Of a stretch of DNA of 26,795 bases, positions 7,964 through 16,716 are shown piece after piece. The first letter of the stretch is position 1. Each line of letters begins with the position of its first letter. The translations under genes and the position numbers were made by a program. Origin of the DNA: Phycisphaerales bacterium UBA1926 (GTDB lineage: Bacteria; Planctomycetota; Phycisphaerae; Phycisphaerales; UBA1924); assembly GCA_002337215.1 (NCBI GenBank), contig DDFO01000033.1:759-27553 (forward strand). The letters are read 5' to 3'. The notes under the pieces were generated by a model. It ran no database searches. It was not told where the DNA came from and saw only the letters and a program-made list of their open reading frames with translations.

Positions 7964-10525
7964 ATGCGGATGCGTGCGTTGTTGTGCCTGGCGTCGGTCT
8001 CGACGGGTGTGTTCGCATCGAGCGTTGCGGGTGCGCAGCCGACCGCTGACGCGTGGGCCGAGTACGCGGCCGACCCGGACCGGCATCCCAACATCCCGAA
8101 CGTAAGCCACGCCGGGTGGGACGGCGGCGGGGTGCCATTGCCCGATGGGTCGGGCACGGTGCTTCTCGCGGTGACAACATTCGGGGCGGTGGGCGACGGG
8201 GTCACAGACGACACGGCCGCGGTGCGTGCGGCGATCGCCGACGCGATCGCGCAGGCGGGGTCGCAGCCGAACGGTGCGACGGTGCTTTTCCCTCCCGGGA
8301 CGTACAAGCTCAGCGGTCCGCTGCTGATCCACGGCGACAAGGTCCAGCTGCGCGGACTCGACCGCGACACGACGACCCTGCTGTTCACCGAGTCGCTCCA
8401 GAGCAGCTACGCCGTGTTCCCGGGGAACGACCCCGGCGAAAGCAACTGGTCATTCACGGGGGGCATGGTCTGGTTCTGCCACGAGTCGCGGAACCCCTAC
8501 TTCTCCGGCGTGCCCACGATCAGCACCACCGACAACGGGTTCCGATTCACCGGGACGCAGAACATCCTGGGCGGCGCCTTGCTGGGCGACCGAACGGTGA
8601 CGGTGAGCAACGCGGGGATCTATTCGCCGGGCGAGACCATCGCGATCGAGATCAACAACGCGAGCGATCTCTCGACGCTCAGGCACCTGCTGGGCGACGG
8701 GACATGGGCGAACAACTACATGTTCACCTCGGCCCGCGACGGCAGCATCCTGCCCTCGTCGCGGTCGAGCTTCCGGGTCTACCACACGATCGAATCGATC
8801 GACGGCAACGAGATCACGCTCCGCGAGCCCGCGCGGTTCGACCTCCGCCCCGAGTGGGACCCCGAGATCCGGACGATCGAGCGGGTGCGGCGCGACGTCG
8901 GCATCGCGCGGCTCACGATCAAACTCGAACGCGACTACGAGTGGACGAGAGGTGACTGGCACGGCAAAGAGCCCGGCTTCAACGGCATTTCGTTCACCGA
9001 CACGATCAACGGGTTTGTGGACGACGTGAAGATCATCGACCCGGGCGGACTCGCGGTGTTCATGAACTACTGCAAGAACGTCACCGTCAACGGGGTCGTG
9101 GTCGAGGCGTCATTGCCCGAGATGACGCGTCATCACCACGCGTTCGGGTTCGCGAACTCTACAGACAGCATCTATCAGAACTTCGAGGTCACCAGCCGGC
9201 CCAACCACGGGGTGTACGTCGGCAACTTCTGCGTCAACAACGTCTACAGCAACGGGACGCTGGCGGGCGGGACCTTCGACTATCACAGGCTGCTGCCCTA
9301 TGCGAATGTGTACACGCAGATCGAGATCATCAACGACGGGGACGCGGGTGGGGCGAGCACCTCGGGCCCGGCGATGGGCGCCAGGCACACGCACTGGAAC
9401 GTGAACCTCAAGCGGTCGAGCAGCCGATGGACGGCGCAGCCGGACCTGATGCCGATGGGAGCACTCGTCGGGATCCAGTGCGCCGTGCCGACCGATCCGA
9501 ACAACGCCGAGAACGGTGATTCTCAGGCGATGATCGAAGACGTCGCGCTCGATGCATCGGTGCCCAGTCCCGCGAATCTGTACGAGGCCCAGATCGCGCT
9601 CCGCCTCGGCGGGTCGATTCCGTCCGACGGCGGCACGGACGGCGAGTGCGCCGAGTGCAGCGTCGATCATCCCTACGCGTTCGACTTCGGAGGCACGCTG
9701 AACACCGTGCTGACGGGCCAGGACGGGTGGGAACTGAGCCGGGACTTCAGCGAGATCGACGGGGAGAACACGTTCCTGCAGACCGACGCGACCTACCCGG
9801 GCGGTGCGGTTGTCGCCGCTGTGAACCGGAACGGCCGCGACAGCATCATCACGCGGCAGAACGGAAGCGGGTTCGCGTTCACGCCGCACCTGTCGAGCGA
9901 TACGGACGCGCGGATCCGTTTCGATGCCCGGGCGGGCATCTCCGGCGGCGCGAGCGGAAACGTGTTCCTCATCGTGAACAACACGGCCTCGCTTGCGGAG
10001 GGCATCCAGTTCGGGATGACACCCACGGCGTTCCAGGTCCGCGGAGGCCTGTTCTCGAATGTGCTGAACGAGTCGGTGTCGATCCCGTCGGGGTGGTACG
10101 CACGAGGCGACTGGGCTCGGCTCGAGTTGCGGGTGGATTTCACCGCCAACGCAGGCGAGGGCGAGGCGTCGCTCTACTTCATGAACCTGAGCGACGGCGA
10201 TACCGAGTTCCGCGCGGTGCCCGGCCTGCAGGGCGTGCCAATGCAGGGCGAGGTGATCTACCCCGAGACCTGGGACGAGATCGGCTTCCGGATCCGCAAC
10301 GCGTCGGCGGCGACGAACATCGTCGCCAACGTCGGCGCGGCGGGCATCTCGTGCTGCCCCGCGGACTGGAACGGGGACGGGCTGCTCACCAATGAGGGCG
10401 ACACGCTGGGCGTCATCGCCGCGATCGACGCGGGTGACCCCGAGGCGGATTTCGATGAGGACGACGAAGTGAACTTCCTGGATATGCTCGGCTTCCTCCG
10501 CTCGTTCGACGAGGGGTGCGACTGA
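7964..10525 (+). CDS. Secreted pectate-lyase-like beta-helix protein with C-terminal dockerin-like module
   Basis: The 853-residue product has a signal peptide at 1-24 (ending VAGA). Next comes a parallel beta-helix domain of the Pectate_lyase_3 type, about residues 60-546, opening with VTTFGAVGDGVTDDTAAVRA, the standard N-terminal signature, and GATVLFPPGTYKLSG. A short Gly/Asp/Cys linker (about 552-566) leads to a jelly-roll-like domain (about 567-795). The C-terminus (797-853) starts CCPADWNGDG and ends with a second acidic loop (ADFDEDDEVNFLDMLGFL), a pair of EF-hand-like calcium loops resembling dockerin modules of Phycisphaerae. GGAG lies 7 bases before the ATG. It probably cleaves or binds a uronic-acid polysaccharide outside the cytoplasm. 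The catalytic residues of such beta-helices vary, so lyase versus hydrolase cannot be decided here. Confidence 0.85.
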   Translation: MRMRALLCLASVSTGVFASSVAGAQPTADAWAEYAADPDRHPNIPNVSHAGWDGGGVPLPDGSGTVLLAVTTFGAVGDGVTDDTAAVRAAIADAIAQAGSQPNGATVLFPPGTYKLSGPLLIHGDKVQLRGLDRDTTTLLFTESLQSSYAVFPGNDPGESNWSFTGGMVWFCHESRNPYFSGVPTISTTDNGFRFTGTQNILGGALLGDRTVTVSNAGIYSPGETIAIEINNASDLSTLRHLLGDGTWANNYMFTSARDGSILPSSRSSFRVYHTIESIDGNEITLREPARFDLRPEWDPEIRTIERVRRDVGIARLTIKLERDYEWTRGDWHGKEPGFNGISFTDTINGFVDDVKIIDPGGLAVFMNYCKNVTVNGVVVEASLPEMTRHHHAFGFANSTDSIYQNFEVTSRPNHGVYVGNFCVNNVYSNGTLAGGTFDYHRLLPYANVYTQIEIINDGDAGGASTSGPAMGARHTHWNVNLKRSSSRWTAQPDLMPMGALVGIQCAVPTDPNNAENGDSQAMIEDVALDASVPSPANLYEAQIALRLGGSIPSDGGTDGECAECSVDHPYAFDFGGTLNTVLTGQDGWELSRDFSEIDGENTFLQTDATYPGGAVVAAVNRNGRDSIITRQNGSGFAFTPHLSSDTDARIRFDARAGISGGASGNVFLIVNNTASLAEGIQFGMTPTAFQVRGGLFSNVLNESVSIPSGWYARGDWARLELRVDFTANAGEGEASLYFMNLSDGDTEFRAVPGLQGVPMQGEVIYPETWDEIGFRIRNASAATNIVANVGAAGISCCPADWNGDGLLTNEGDTLGVIAAIDAGDPEADFDEDDEVNFLDMLGFLRSFDEGCD

Positions 10526-10569
10526 GCGCACCGACCTGACCCCCGGGCGGTGATCGGATCGGAGAAAGT

Positions 10570-12561
10570 ATGAAGAACTGGATCATCGGCGCCGGTCTCG
10601 GCCTCGCGCTCACCGCGACGGCGGCAGCGGATCTCGAACTCTCCCCGCTCTTCGGCAACCACATGGTGCTGCAGCGCGAGCAGCCGATCGCGGTGTGGGG
10701 TTCGGCCGACGCGGGTTCGTCGGTGTCCGTCTCGATCGGCGAGGCGAGCGCGGAGGTCGTCACTGACAAGAACGGAAACTGGATCGCGACGCTCCCGGCG
10801 ATGAACGCCGGCGGCCCTGTCGAGGTACGAATCGCGTCGGGCGATGAGACCGTGACGCTCAAGAACGTTCTCCTCGGTGACGTGTGGGTCTGCTCCGGGC
10901 AGTCGAATATGTTCTGGAGACTCGAGCAGACCGATCGGGGCGAGGAGTTCGTCGCGTCGGCGGAAGACGAGGAGTCGCTCCGCCTCTTCCAGATGCAGAA
11001 GGTCTGGAGCCGAACGCCCGAGACGAAGGTGGACTCCATCGGCTGGCGGAAGGCAAGCGAGGAGACCGCGGGGCGTTTCTCGGCGGTCGGCTACCACTTC
11101 GGTCGGATCCTGCAACACGAAACAGGCGTGCCGATCGGTCTGATCCAATCGGCCTGGGGCGGGACGCCCGCGGAGGCGTGGACCCCGATCGAGACGCTCG
11201 AAGCGGCGCCGGAGTTCTATAGAGCCCGGCTCGACAGCCTCGCTGAGTACGACCTGAGCGACGAGGAAGCCGAGGCCGCGATCGCCGAGGCCCAAGCGAA
11301 GCACGCCTCATTCATTGAGCTCGCGTGGCGGGAAGACATCGGCGAGGACAGCGGATGGGCGACCCCAGAGTGTGACGATCAGTCCTGGCCCGAGGTCGAG
11401 ATCCCGGGCTACATCGACGGCGTGCTGGGCAGCTTTAACGGCATCGTCTGGCTGCGACGCGAGTTCGATCTCTCGGCTGAACCCGACGGGGGTGATCTGC
11501 TGCTTGGGCGGATCGACGACTACGACACGGTCTACATCAATGGGCACCGGGTCGGCAAAACAGACGTGGACCAGGGCGACGGCCGGCGGATTGTTCGGAA
11601 GTACGACGTCCCGAGCGGCGTCCTGCACAAAGGAACAAACTCCATCGCGATCGCGCTCATGGACGTGCGCAGCTCGGGGGGCGTGACACCCGACGGCCGG
11701 CCGTTCGAGTTGCAGACCGATGGCGAGACGATCGACCTGGGCGGCATGTGGAAGTACAAGGTCGGGTTCAACGATCGCGACTACGGGTCGTTCCCGCTGC
11801 CCGGCGACTACGCCGTCCCGGTCGGACGCGTCTTTCGTCGACCCGCGGCCCTCTACAACGCGATGATCCACCCGCTCACACGGTCCGGCGTCAAGGGCGC
11901 CATCTGGTACCAGGGCGAATCCAACTCGGGGCGGGGCGATGAATACCGCCGGCTGTTCCCCGAGATGATCATGGCATGGCGCGACGCGTGGAAGGACGCA
12001 CGCGGTGACCCGGGATACGAGCTCCCGTTCTACTTCGTGCAGCTGCCCAACTATCGTCCCGCGGTCGATGAACCGGGCGAGAGCTCATGGGCGGAACTCC
12101 GCGAGGCGCAGCGACTCGCCGACGCCGGGCTCTCCCAGACAGGCATGGCGATCACCATCGACCTGGGCGACCCGGGTGACATCCATCCGACGAATAAGCT
12201 CCCCGTCGGGGAGCGGCTCGCGAAGCTCGCGCTCGCTGACACCTACGGCGTCGAACAGGGACAGGTCACCGGGCCGCACCCGCGCTCGATAAGCGTCCGG
12301 GGCGGGCGTGTCGAGATCCGGTTCGACCACGCCGAGGGGCTGCACGCCAAGCACGGCCCGCTGCGCGGCTTCGCGATCGCGGGTCCGGATGGGACGTTCC
12401 ACTGGGCCGAAGGGTCGGTCCGGGGAAACTCGGTGTTCGTGAGCTCTCCGGAGGTCGGCGAGCCGACCCGCGTCCGGTACGGCTGGGCGGACAACCCGGG
12501 CTGCAACCTTTACAATCAGGACGGACTGCCCGCGACCCCGTTCGAGATGACCCTTGAATGA
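10570..12561 (+). CDS. Secreted sialate O-acetylesterase-type carbohydrate esterase
   Basis: A 663-residue SGNH-type esterase with a signal peptide at 1-20. The nucleophile motif CSGQSNM carries S112; IWYQGESNS and GDIHPTNK (D537, H539) supply the other family blocks. Between the two halves, about residues 245-385, lies a galactose-binding/glycoside-hydrolase-2-like beta-sandwich insertion (WLRREFDL, DDYDTVYINGHRVG), as in larger members of this family. GGAG is 5 bases before the ATG. These enzymes remove O-acetyl groups from sugars; despite the name, many act on plant or algal polysaccharides rather than sialic acid. Placed just behind the beta-helix protein, it would deacetylate the same polymer so that the lyases can act. 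The gene ends 7 bases before the ATG chosen for the next gene. Confidence 0.88.
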   Translation: MKNWIIGAGLGLALTATAAADLELSPLFGNHMVLQREQPIAVWGSADAGSSVSVSIGEASAEVVTDKNGNWIATLPAMNAGGPVEVRIASGDETVTLKNVLLGDVWVCSGQSNMFWRLEQTDRGEEFVASAEDEESLRLFQMQKVWSRTPETKVDSIGWRKASEETAGRFSAVGYHFGRILQHETGVPIGLIQSAWGGTPAEAWTPIETLEAAPEFYRARLDSLAEYDLSDEEAEAAIAEAQAKHASFIELAWREDIGEDSGWATPECDDQSWPEVEIPGYIDGVLGSFNGIVWLRREFDLSAEPDGGDLLLGRIDDYDTVYINGHRVGKTDVDQGDGRRIVRKYDVPSGVLHKGTNSIAIALMDVRSSGGVTPDGRPFELQTDGETIDLGGMWKYKVGFNDRDYGSFPLPGDYAVPVGRVFRRPAALYNAMIHPLTRSGVKGAIWYQGESNSGRGDEYRRLFPEMIMAWRDAWKDARGDPGYELPFYFVQLPNYRPAVDEPGESSWAELREAQRLADAGLSQTGMAITIDLGDPGDIHPTNKLPVGERLAKLALADTYGVEQGQVTGPHPRSISVRGGRVEIRFDHAEGLHAKHGPLRGFAIAGPDGTFHWAEGSVRGNSVFVSSPEVGEPTRVRYGWADNPGCNLYNQDGLPATPFEMTLE

Positions 12562-12568
12562 ACGTGGA

Positions 12569-13840
12569 ATGACCGAATCGATCCAGAGCAGAGTCCGGCG
12601 GATCGTCGACGCATCGCCCGTGCTCGACCTGCACACGCACCTGTTTGCGCCAGCGTTCGATGGAGACGGGCCGCAGCGTTTTCTGCTCTGGGGCATCGAT
12701 TCACTCCTGACGTATCACTACCTGCAGGCAGAGTTCTTCCGCGTCAGAACCGATGTCGCGCCCGAAGCCTTCCTCGCATCGCCCAAGGCGGACCAGGCCG
12801 ACGCGATCTGGCGGGCGCTGTTCATCGAGCGAACGCCGCTCTCCGAGGCCTGCCGGGGCGTCGTGACCACGCTCGCCCGGCTCGGGCTCGACCCCGGAGA
12901 CGCGTCGCTCGACGGCTACCGGGGCTGGTTCGCGTCACAGTCACCCTCGGCGATGGTTGATCGTGTGATGGAGCTCTCACGTGTGTCGCATATCGTGATG
13001 ACCAACGAGGTCTTCGACGAGGCGGAGCACGCGATGTGGATGGAACGCCCCGAGTCGCTCCGCGATCCGCGGTTCAGCGCGGTGCTTCGGATCGACACGC
13101 TGCTGGACGACAGGTCGGCCGCACTCGCGACGCTCTCGCGATGGGGATATGACGTTTCGGCGGATCTGAATAACACCGGCATCGCGGAGATCCGGCGATT
13201 CCTGCGGGAATGGATCGTGCGCACCGGCGCAGTCTATGTCGCGGCGAGCCTGCCCCCCGAGTTCTCGTTTCCGTCACCCGGCCGACCGGACGCACAGTGG
13301 CGTGACCGCGTGATCGCGGACGCGTTGATGCCCGAGGCCGCCGAGCACGGGATCGCCTGGGCGATGATGGTGGGCAGCCGGCGCGGCGTGAACCCGAGGC
13401 TCGCGTCCGCGGGCGATTCTCTGGGTCCCGCGGATGTGCACTCGATCGAGCGGCTGTGTGACCGGTTCCCGCGCAACCGGTTCCTCGCGACGGTCCTGAG
13501 CCGGGAGAGCCAGCACGCGCTCGCCGTCGCGGCACGCAAGTTCGCGAACCTGATGCCCTTCGGCTGCTGGTGGTTCGTCAACACGCCCTCGCTGATCACC
13601 GAGATCACCCGGATGCGGCTCGAACTGCTCGGCAGCTCGTTCATCCCGCAGCATTCCGACGCGCGGGTGCTCGAACAGCTCATCTACAAATGGAACCATT
13701 CACGCGTCTGCGTCGCCGACGCGCTCGCGGCGCAGTACGCGGGACTCCCCGACCTCGAGATCTCGGACGCGATGATCGAGGCGGACGCGGCCCGCCTGCT
13801 TCGCGGCAACGCGGCGCAGAGCATCACACCCGGCGAGTAG
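12569..13840 (+). CDS. Glucuronate isomerase (UxaC)-like protein, short form
   Basis: A 423-residue amidohydrolase-fold protein resembling glucuronate/uronate isomerase. It keeps the N-terminal metal-binding pair in DLHTHLF (H22, H24), a LLTYHYLQAEFFR segment matching the L..HY.WR.MR region of UxaC, the CWWFVNTP segment equivalent to the AWWFND region, and a C-terminal HSDAR...YKWNHSR similar to DSRS...RHEYFRR. It is about 45 residues shorter than the usual 470. ATG 12569 gives a natural N-terminus; TTG 12554, overlapping the esterase stop, is possible. Neither has a good ribosome site, so coupling to the upstream gene is likely. The expected reaction is D-glucuronate to D-fructuronate (or galacturonate to tagaturonate), feeding the YjmF-like reductase and ManD. 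It may instead be a divergent isomerase with a different substrate. Confidence 0.78.
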   Translation: MTESIQSRVRRIVDASPVLDLHTHLFAPAFDGDGPQRFLLWGIDSLLTYHYLQAEFFRVRTDVAPEAFLASPKADQADAIWRALFIERTPLSEACRGVVTTLARLGLDPGDASLDGYRGWFASQSPSAMVDRVMELSRVSHIVMTNEVFDEAEHAMWMERPESLRDPRFSAVLRIDTLLDDRSAALATLSRWGYDVSADLNNTGIAEIRRFLREWIVRTGAVYVAASLPPEFSFPSPGRPDAQWRDRVIADALMPEAAEHGIAWAMMVGSRRGVNPRLASAGDSLGPADVHSIERLCDRFPRNRFLATVLSRESQHALAVAARKFANLMPFGCWWFVNTPSLITEITRMRLELLGSSFIPQHSDARVLEQLIYKWNHSRVCVADALAAQYAGLPDLEISDAMIEADAARLLRGNAAQSITPGE

Positions 13841-13846
13841 GCCCAC

Positions 13847-14686
13847 TCAGACACACGCGAGAACGCGTTCGCGGATGAGCTCGAGGTATGCGTCCTGATC
13901 CATCGCCCAGTAGTCCTCGTTGAAGACCTCGACCTCGATCATCCCGCCGAACCCGGCCCGCTCCATCATGCCGCGGAAGCCGCGGAGATCGATGACTCCA
14001 TCGCCCATGAGGCCCCGATCGAGGAGCAGGTGCTTCGTGTCGGTCTTCCAATCGCAGACGTGAAACGCGAACAGGCGGCCGTCGTCGCCCAGCGCCGCGA
14101 TCTCCGATTCGAGATCTGGGTCCCACCAGGTGTGATAGACATCGACGGCGACCCCGAGGATGGGCGAGGCGAGTTCGCGGCAGAGCGTCCGCGCATCCGC
14201 GAGCCGGTTGATGCAGCAGCGATCCGCGGCGTACATCGGGTGGAGTGGTTCGATCGCGAGCTTCACGCCCGCCGCATCAGCGTCCGGGATGATCGCCGCC
14301 AAGCCCTCGGCGACCTGTGTGCGCGCCTCGGCGAGCGGCACGCCGGGCTCAGCACCCGCGACGATCACGATCATCTCCGCGCCGATCTCCTTCGCCTGCT
14401 CGATCCGCTTGCGGTTGAGCTTGAGCGAGGCCTCACGCTTGCGGTGATCGGCGGAGACGAAGAACCCCGCCCGGACGAGCGCCGGCACGCGGAGCCCCGC
14501 CTTCTCGACGATCTTCGCGACCCGCGGCGCCCCGGCACCGTCAACCGCGTCATCCCACACCGAGATGCCGCCGAACCCCATCTCGGCGTACCGCTTGCAG
14601 CACGTCTCGATTAGGAGCTTCTTGGTCGTGATCGAATGGATCGCGATGCGGGAGAGATCGGTGATGGGCTCGATGTCGGCGGGCAT
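13847..14686 (-). CDS. Sugar phosphate isomerase/epimerase-type TIM barrel
   Basis: A 279-residue xylose-isomerase-like barrel. Probable metal ligands are E146 (LAIEPLHP), D182 and H185 (VDVYHTWWD), H209 (AFHVCDWK) and E251 or E253 (MIEVEVF). GGAAG lies 7 bases before the ATG. It is the last gene of the minus-strand run led by eda, 39 bases behind a Gfo/Idh gene, and its stop lies 6 bases from that of the UxaC-like gene on the other strand. The pairing of an isomerase barrel with a Gfo/Idh dehydrogenase repeats the arrangement at 4570-6687, but the two barrels are clearly different proteins. It probably isomerises or epimerises a keto-sugar intermediate; no specific activity can be assigned. 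Confidence 0.86.
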   Translation of the reverse strand: MPADIEPITDLSRIAIHSITTKKLLIETCCKRYAEMGFGGISVWDDAVDGAGAPRVAKIVEKAGLRVPALVRAGFFVSADHRKREASLKLNRKRIEQAKEIGAEMIVIVAGAEPGVPLAEARTQVAEGLAAIIPDADAAGVKLAIEPLHPMYAADRCCINRLADARTLCRELASPILGVAVDVYHTWWDPDLESEIAALGDDGRLFAFHVCDWKTDTKHLLLDRGLMGDGVIDLRGFRGMMERAGFGGMIEVEVFNEDYWAMDQDAYLELIRERVLACV

Positions 14687-14725
14687 GGGCGTTCTTCCGT
14701 TTTCTTCGCGAAGCGTCTGCTGGAT

Positions 14726-15907
14726 TCAGAGGTCGCCGACCTCGACCCATTTGTGCTGCTTCCAGCTCTCAAGGCCCAGCTCGGCGAGCTGCACGCCCTT
14801 TGCCCCCTCGCGGAGCGTCCAGGGGAAGGGCTCTTCGAGCGCGACATGGCGCAGGAAGAGCTCCCACTGGATCTTGAACGCGTTGTCGTAGGTCGTCTGC
14901 TCGGGCATCTCGCTCCACCCCTCGTAGAAATCGATGGGCTGCGGGATATCGGGGTTCCACACGGGCTTGGGTGTCGCGGCGAGGGGCTGGACCTTGCACC
15001 CACGCAGACCCGCGACCGCCGACCCCTTCGTCCCGTCGATCTGGATGGTCAGCAGATCGTCGCGCCGGACGCGGGTGACCCATGAACTATTGAACTGGCA
15101 GGGCACGCCGTTTTTCAGCAGGAAGATCGCGTAGGCCGAGTCGTCGGCAGTCGCTTTGTAGGGCTTCCCGTTCTCGTCCATCCGCGTGGGGATATCGGTG
15201 GTGGCGTGAGCGACAAGTTGGTCGACAGGGCCACAATTGTCGCCAAACAGCCCGTCGAGCACGTACCGCCAGTGGCAGAACATATCGACCATGATGCCGC
15301 CCCCGTCTTGTTTGCGGTAGTTCCAACTGGGACGCTGCGGGGGCTGATCGGGATACTCACCCGTGAATACCCAGTAGCCGAAATCGCCCCGGACCGACAC
15401 GATGTCGCCGAAGAAGCCCTGGGCAATCAGGGTCTTCAGCTTGCGGATGCCGGGGAGCCAGAGCTTGTCGGCCACGACCCCGTTCTTGATGCCGTTCGAG
15501 TCGGCGAGGTCAGCGAGCGCGAGCGCATCCGCCGTCGTCGTCGCGGTGGGTTTCTCGCAGTAGACATGCTTGCCGTGCTTGGCGGCGAGCTCGACGAACT
15601 TCGCCCGATGGTGCGTGGTCGAGGCGTCGAAGACGATCTCGCACGATTCGTCCGCGATCGCGGCCTCGGCGTCGGTGGTGTACTTGAGAGGACCGCCGAT
15701 TGCGCCCGGGCCGTGCGCCTCGGCGAGGGCCTTGAGCTTGTTGGCGTTCCGGCCCACCAGCACCGGGTCGGGCATCAGCGTGAGCTCGGGTGAGACCCGC
15801 ACGCCCCCCTGCTCGATGATCGCGAGAATGGAGCGGATGAGGTGCTGGTTGGTGCCCATGCGTCCGGTGACGCCGCTCATCGCGATGCCGATGGTCCTGG
15901 TTTCCAT
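14726..15907 (-). CDS. Gfo/Idh/MocA-family sugar oxidoreductase
   Basis: The 393-residue product has an N-terminal nucleotide-binding fold (GIAMSGVTGRMGTNQH, residues 7-22), the EKP motif at 118-120 and a C-terminal domain with GGGIMVDMFCHWRYVLDG, in which D208 and H212 occupy the usual catalytic region. The nucleotide loop SGVTGRMG differs from the common GxGxxG, which may affect NAD versus NADP preference. AGGA is 8 bases upstream of the ATG. It lies between eda and a TIM-barrel isomerase on the same strand (gaps 38 and 39 bases), so all three are probably cotranscribed. It likely oxidises or reduces a sugar acid or glycoside hydroxyl. Low similarity to the Gfo/Idh protein at 4570 suggests a different substrate rather than a recent duplicate. 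Confidence 0.88.
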   Translation of the reverse strand: METRTIGIAMSGVTGRMGTNQHLIRSILAIIEQGGVRVSPELTLMPDPVLVGRNANKLKALAEAHGPGAIGGPLKYTTDAEAAIADESCEIVFDASTTHHRAKFVELAAKHGKHVYCEKPTATTTADALALADLADSNGIKNGVVADKLWLPGIRKLKTLIAQGFFGDIVSVRGDFGYWVFTGEYPDQPPQRPSWNYRKQDGGGIMVDMFCHWRYVLDGLFGDNCGPVDQLVAHATTDIPTRMDENGKPYKATADDSAYAIFLLKNGVPCQFNSSWVTRVRRDDLLTIQIDGTKGSAVAGLRGCKVQPLAATPKPVWNPDIPQPIDFYEGWSEMPEQTTYDNAFKIQWELFLRHVALEEPFPWTLREGAKGVQLAELGLESWKQHKWVEVGDL

Positions 15908-15945
15908 GATCGTGTCCTTGCTGTCCGCGTCGGATGATTCGTCGA

Positions 15946-16602
15946 CTACTCGTTCGTTTTTCTCGCACCGCGGACGGAGGCGAGAAGCGTCCTCGTCCGC
16001 TCGCGGAGCGCCGCCGTGTCGCGGTCGGCGATGATCTGTTTGCCCAGCAACGCGCTGCCCACCCCCACCGCGACCGCCCCCGAACGGATCCAGTCGCCCG
16101 CGTTCTCGGGGGTGACGCCCCCCGTCGGCATGAGCTTGAGATGCGGCATCGGCGCGAGCACGCCCCTGAAAAAAGGCATGCCGACAACATCGGCGGGGAA
16201 GATCTTGATGATGTCGGCACCCAAGCCGTGCGCCCGCAGCGCCTCGGTGGGCGTGAAGCAGCCCGGCATGACCGGCACGCCCCGGCCCTTGGCAAGAGCG
16301 ACCACGCCTTCAACGGTTGCGGGGCTGACGATGTACGCGGCGCCCGCGTCGATCGCGCGGGCCGCGTCTTCGGGGGTGAGCACCGAGCCCGCGCCCACCA
16401 GGTGGTCATCGCCCAGCCGCTCGGTCAGCCGGGCGATCTGATCGATGGCGCCCGGCACCGTCAGCGTGATCTCAAGAGCGGCAAGCCCCTCCTCGATCAG
16501 CGTGTCGGCGACCCAGTCGATGGCGCTCGCGTCGGTGAGCCGAACGACGGCGACGGCGCCCTGGCGCTCGAGACTGCTGAGGATCGATTCTTTGGTGCGC
16601 AT
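15946..16602 (-). CDS. eda: 2-dehydro-3-deoxy-6-phosphogluconate (KDPG) aldolase
   Basis: A 218-residue class I aldolase of the KDPG/KHG family. The catalytic pair is at the standard places: E44 (LEITL) and the Schiff-base lysine K133 (IKIFPA). R21 (VVR), the PGCFTPTEA segment and the phosphate-binding PTGGVTPEN and GVGSALLG loops are also present. AAGGA precedes the ATG. It splits KDPG into pyruvate and glyceraldehyde-3-phosphate, the last step of uronate breakdown after KDG kinase (19909-20952). It leads a three-gene minus-strand run. A 13-bp palindrome (16684-16696), part of a motif shared with the GH88/araC region, lies about 80 bases upstream. No good -35/-10 pair is evident in between, which suits activator-dependent expression. 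Confidence 0.95.
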   Translation of the reverse strand: MRTKESILSSLERQGAVAVVRLTDASAIDWVADTLIEEGLAALEITLTVPGAIDQIARLTERLGDDHLVGAGSVLTPEDAARAIDAGAAYIVSPATVEGVVALAKGRGVPVMPGCFTPTEALRAHGLGADIIKIFPADVVGMPFFRGVLAPMPHLKLMPTGGVTPENAGDWIRSGAVAVGVGSALLGKQIIADRDTAALRERTRTLLASVRGARKTNE

Positions 16603-16679
16603 GACGCGGTCCTTTCCGACATCAACGAGAATAGGTTATCTCGCGGATCGAGCGCTCCCATTTCGGGACAGCTTGCTTT

Positions 16680-16696
16680 GCAATATCTGCCAGATA
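16680..16696. promoter_or_regulatory. Candidate AraC-type regulator site upstream of eda
   Basis: GCAATATCTGCCAGATA contains the perfect 13-bp palindrome TATCTG-C-CAGATA (16684-16696). Thirteen of its 17 bases match 17605-17621 in the GH88/araC divergent region. It lies in the 114-base gap between the 3' end of the AraC-type gene and the start of eda, about 80-95 bases ahead of the eda ATG. Assignment to the AraC-type protein is inferred from proximity and sharing of the motif. Confidence 0.4.
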
Positions 16697-16716
16697 ATCC
16701 AGTGTCCTCCCACGGC

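Noticed and set aside
9110..10531. Minus-strand open frame (473 codons) opposite the beta-helix gene
   Set aside because: Its translation is Arg/Val/His-rich without family motifs, and the plus strand has a signal peptide, beta-helix and dockerin-like signatures in the same place.
12554..12568. TTG 12554 as the start of the UxaC-like gene
   Set aside because: It would overlap the esterase stop and add five residues not needed by the family; ATG 12569 is a natural start. Kept as an alternative only.
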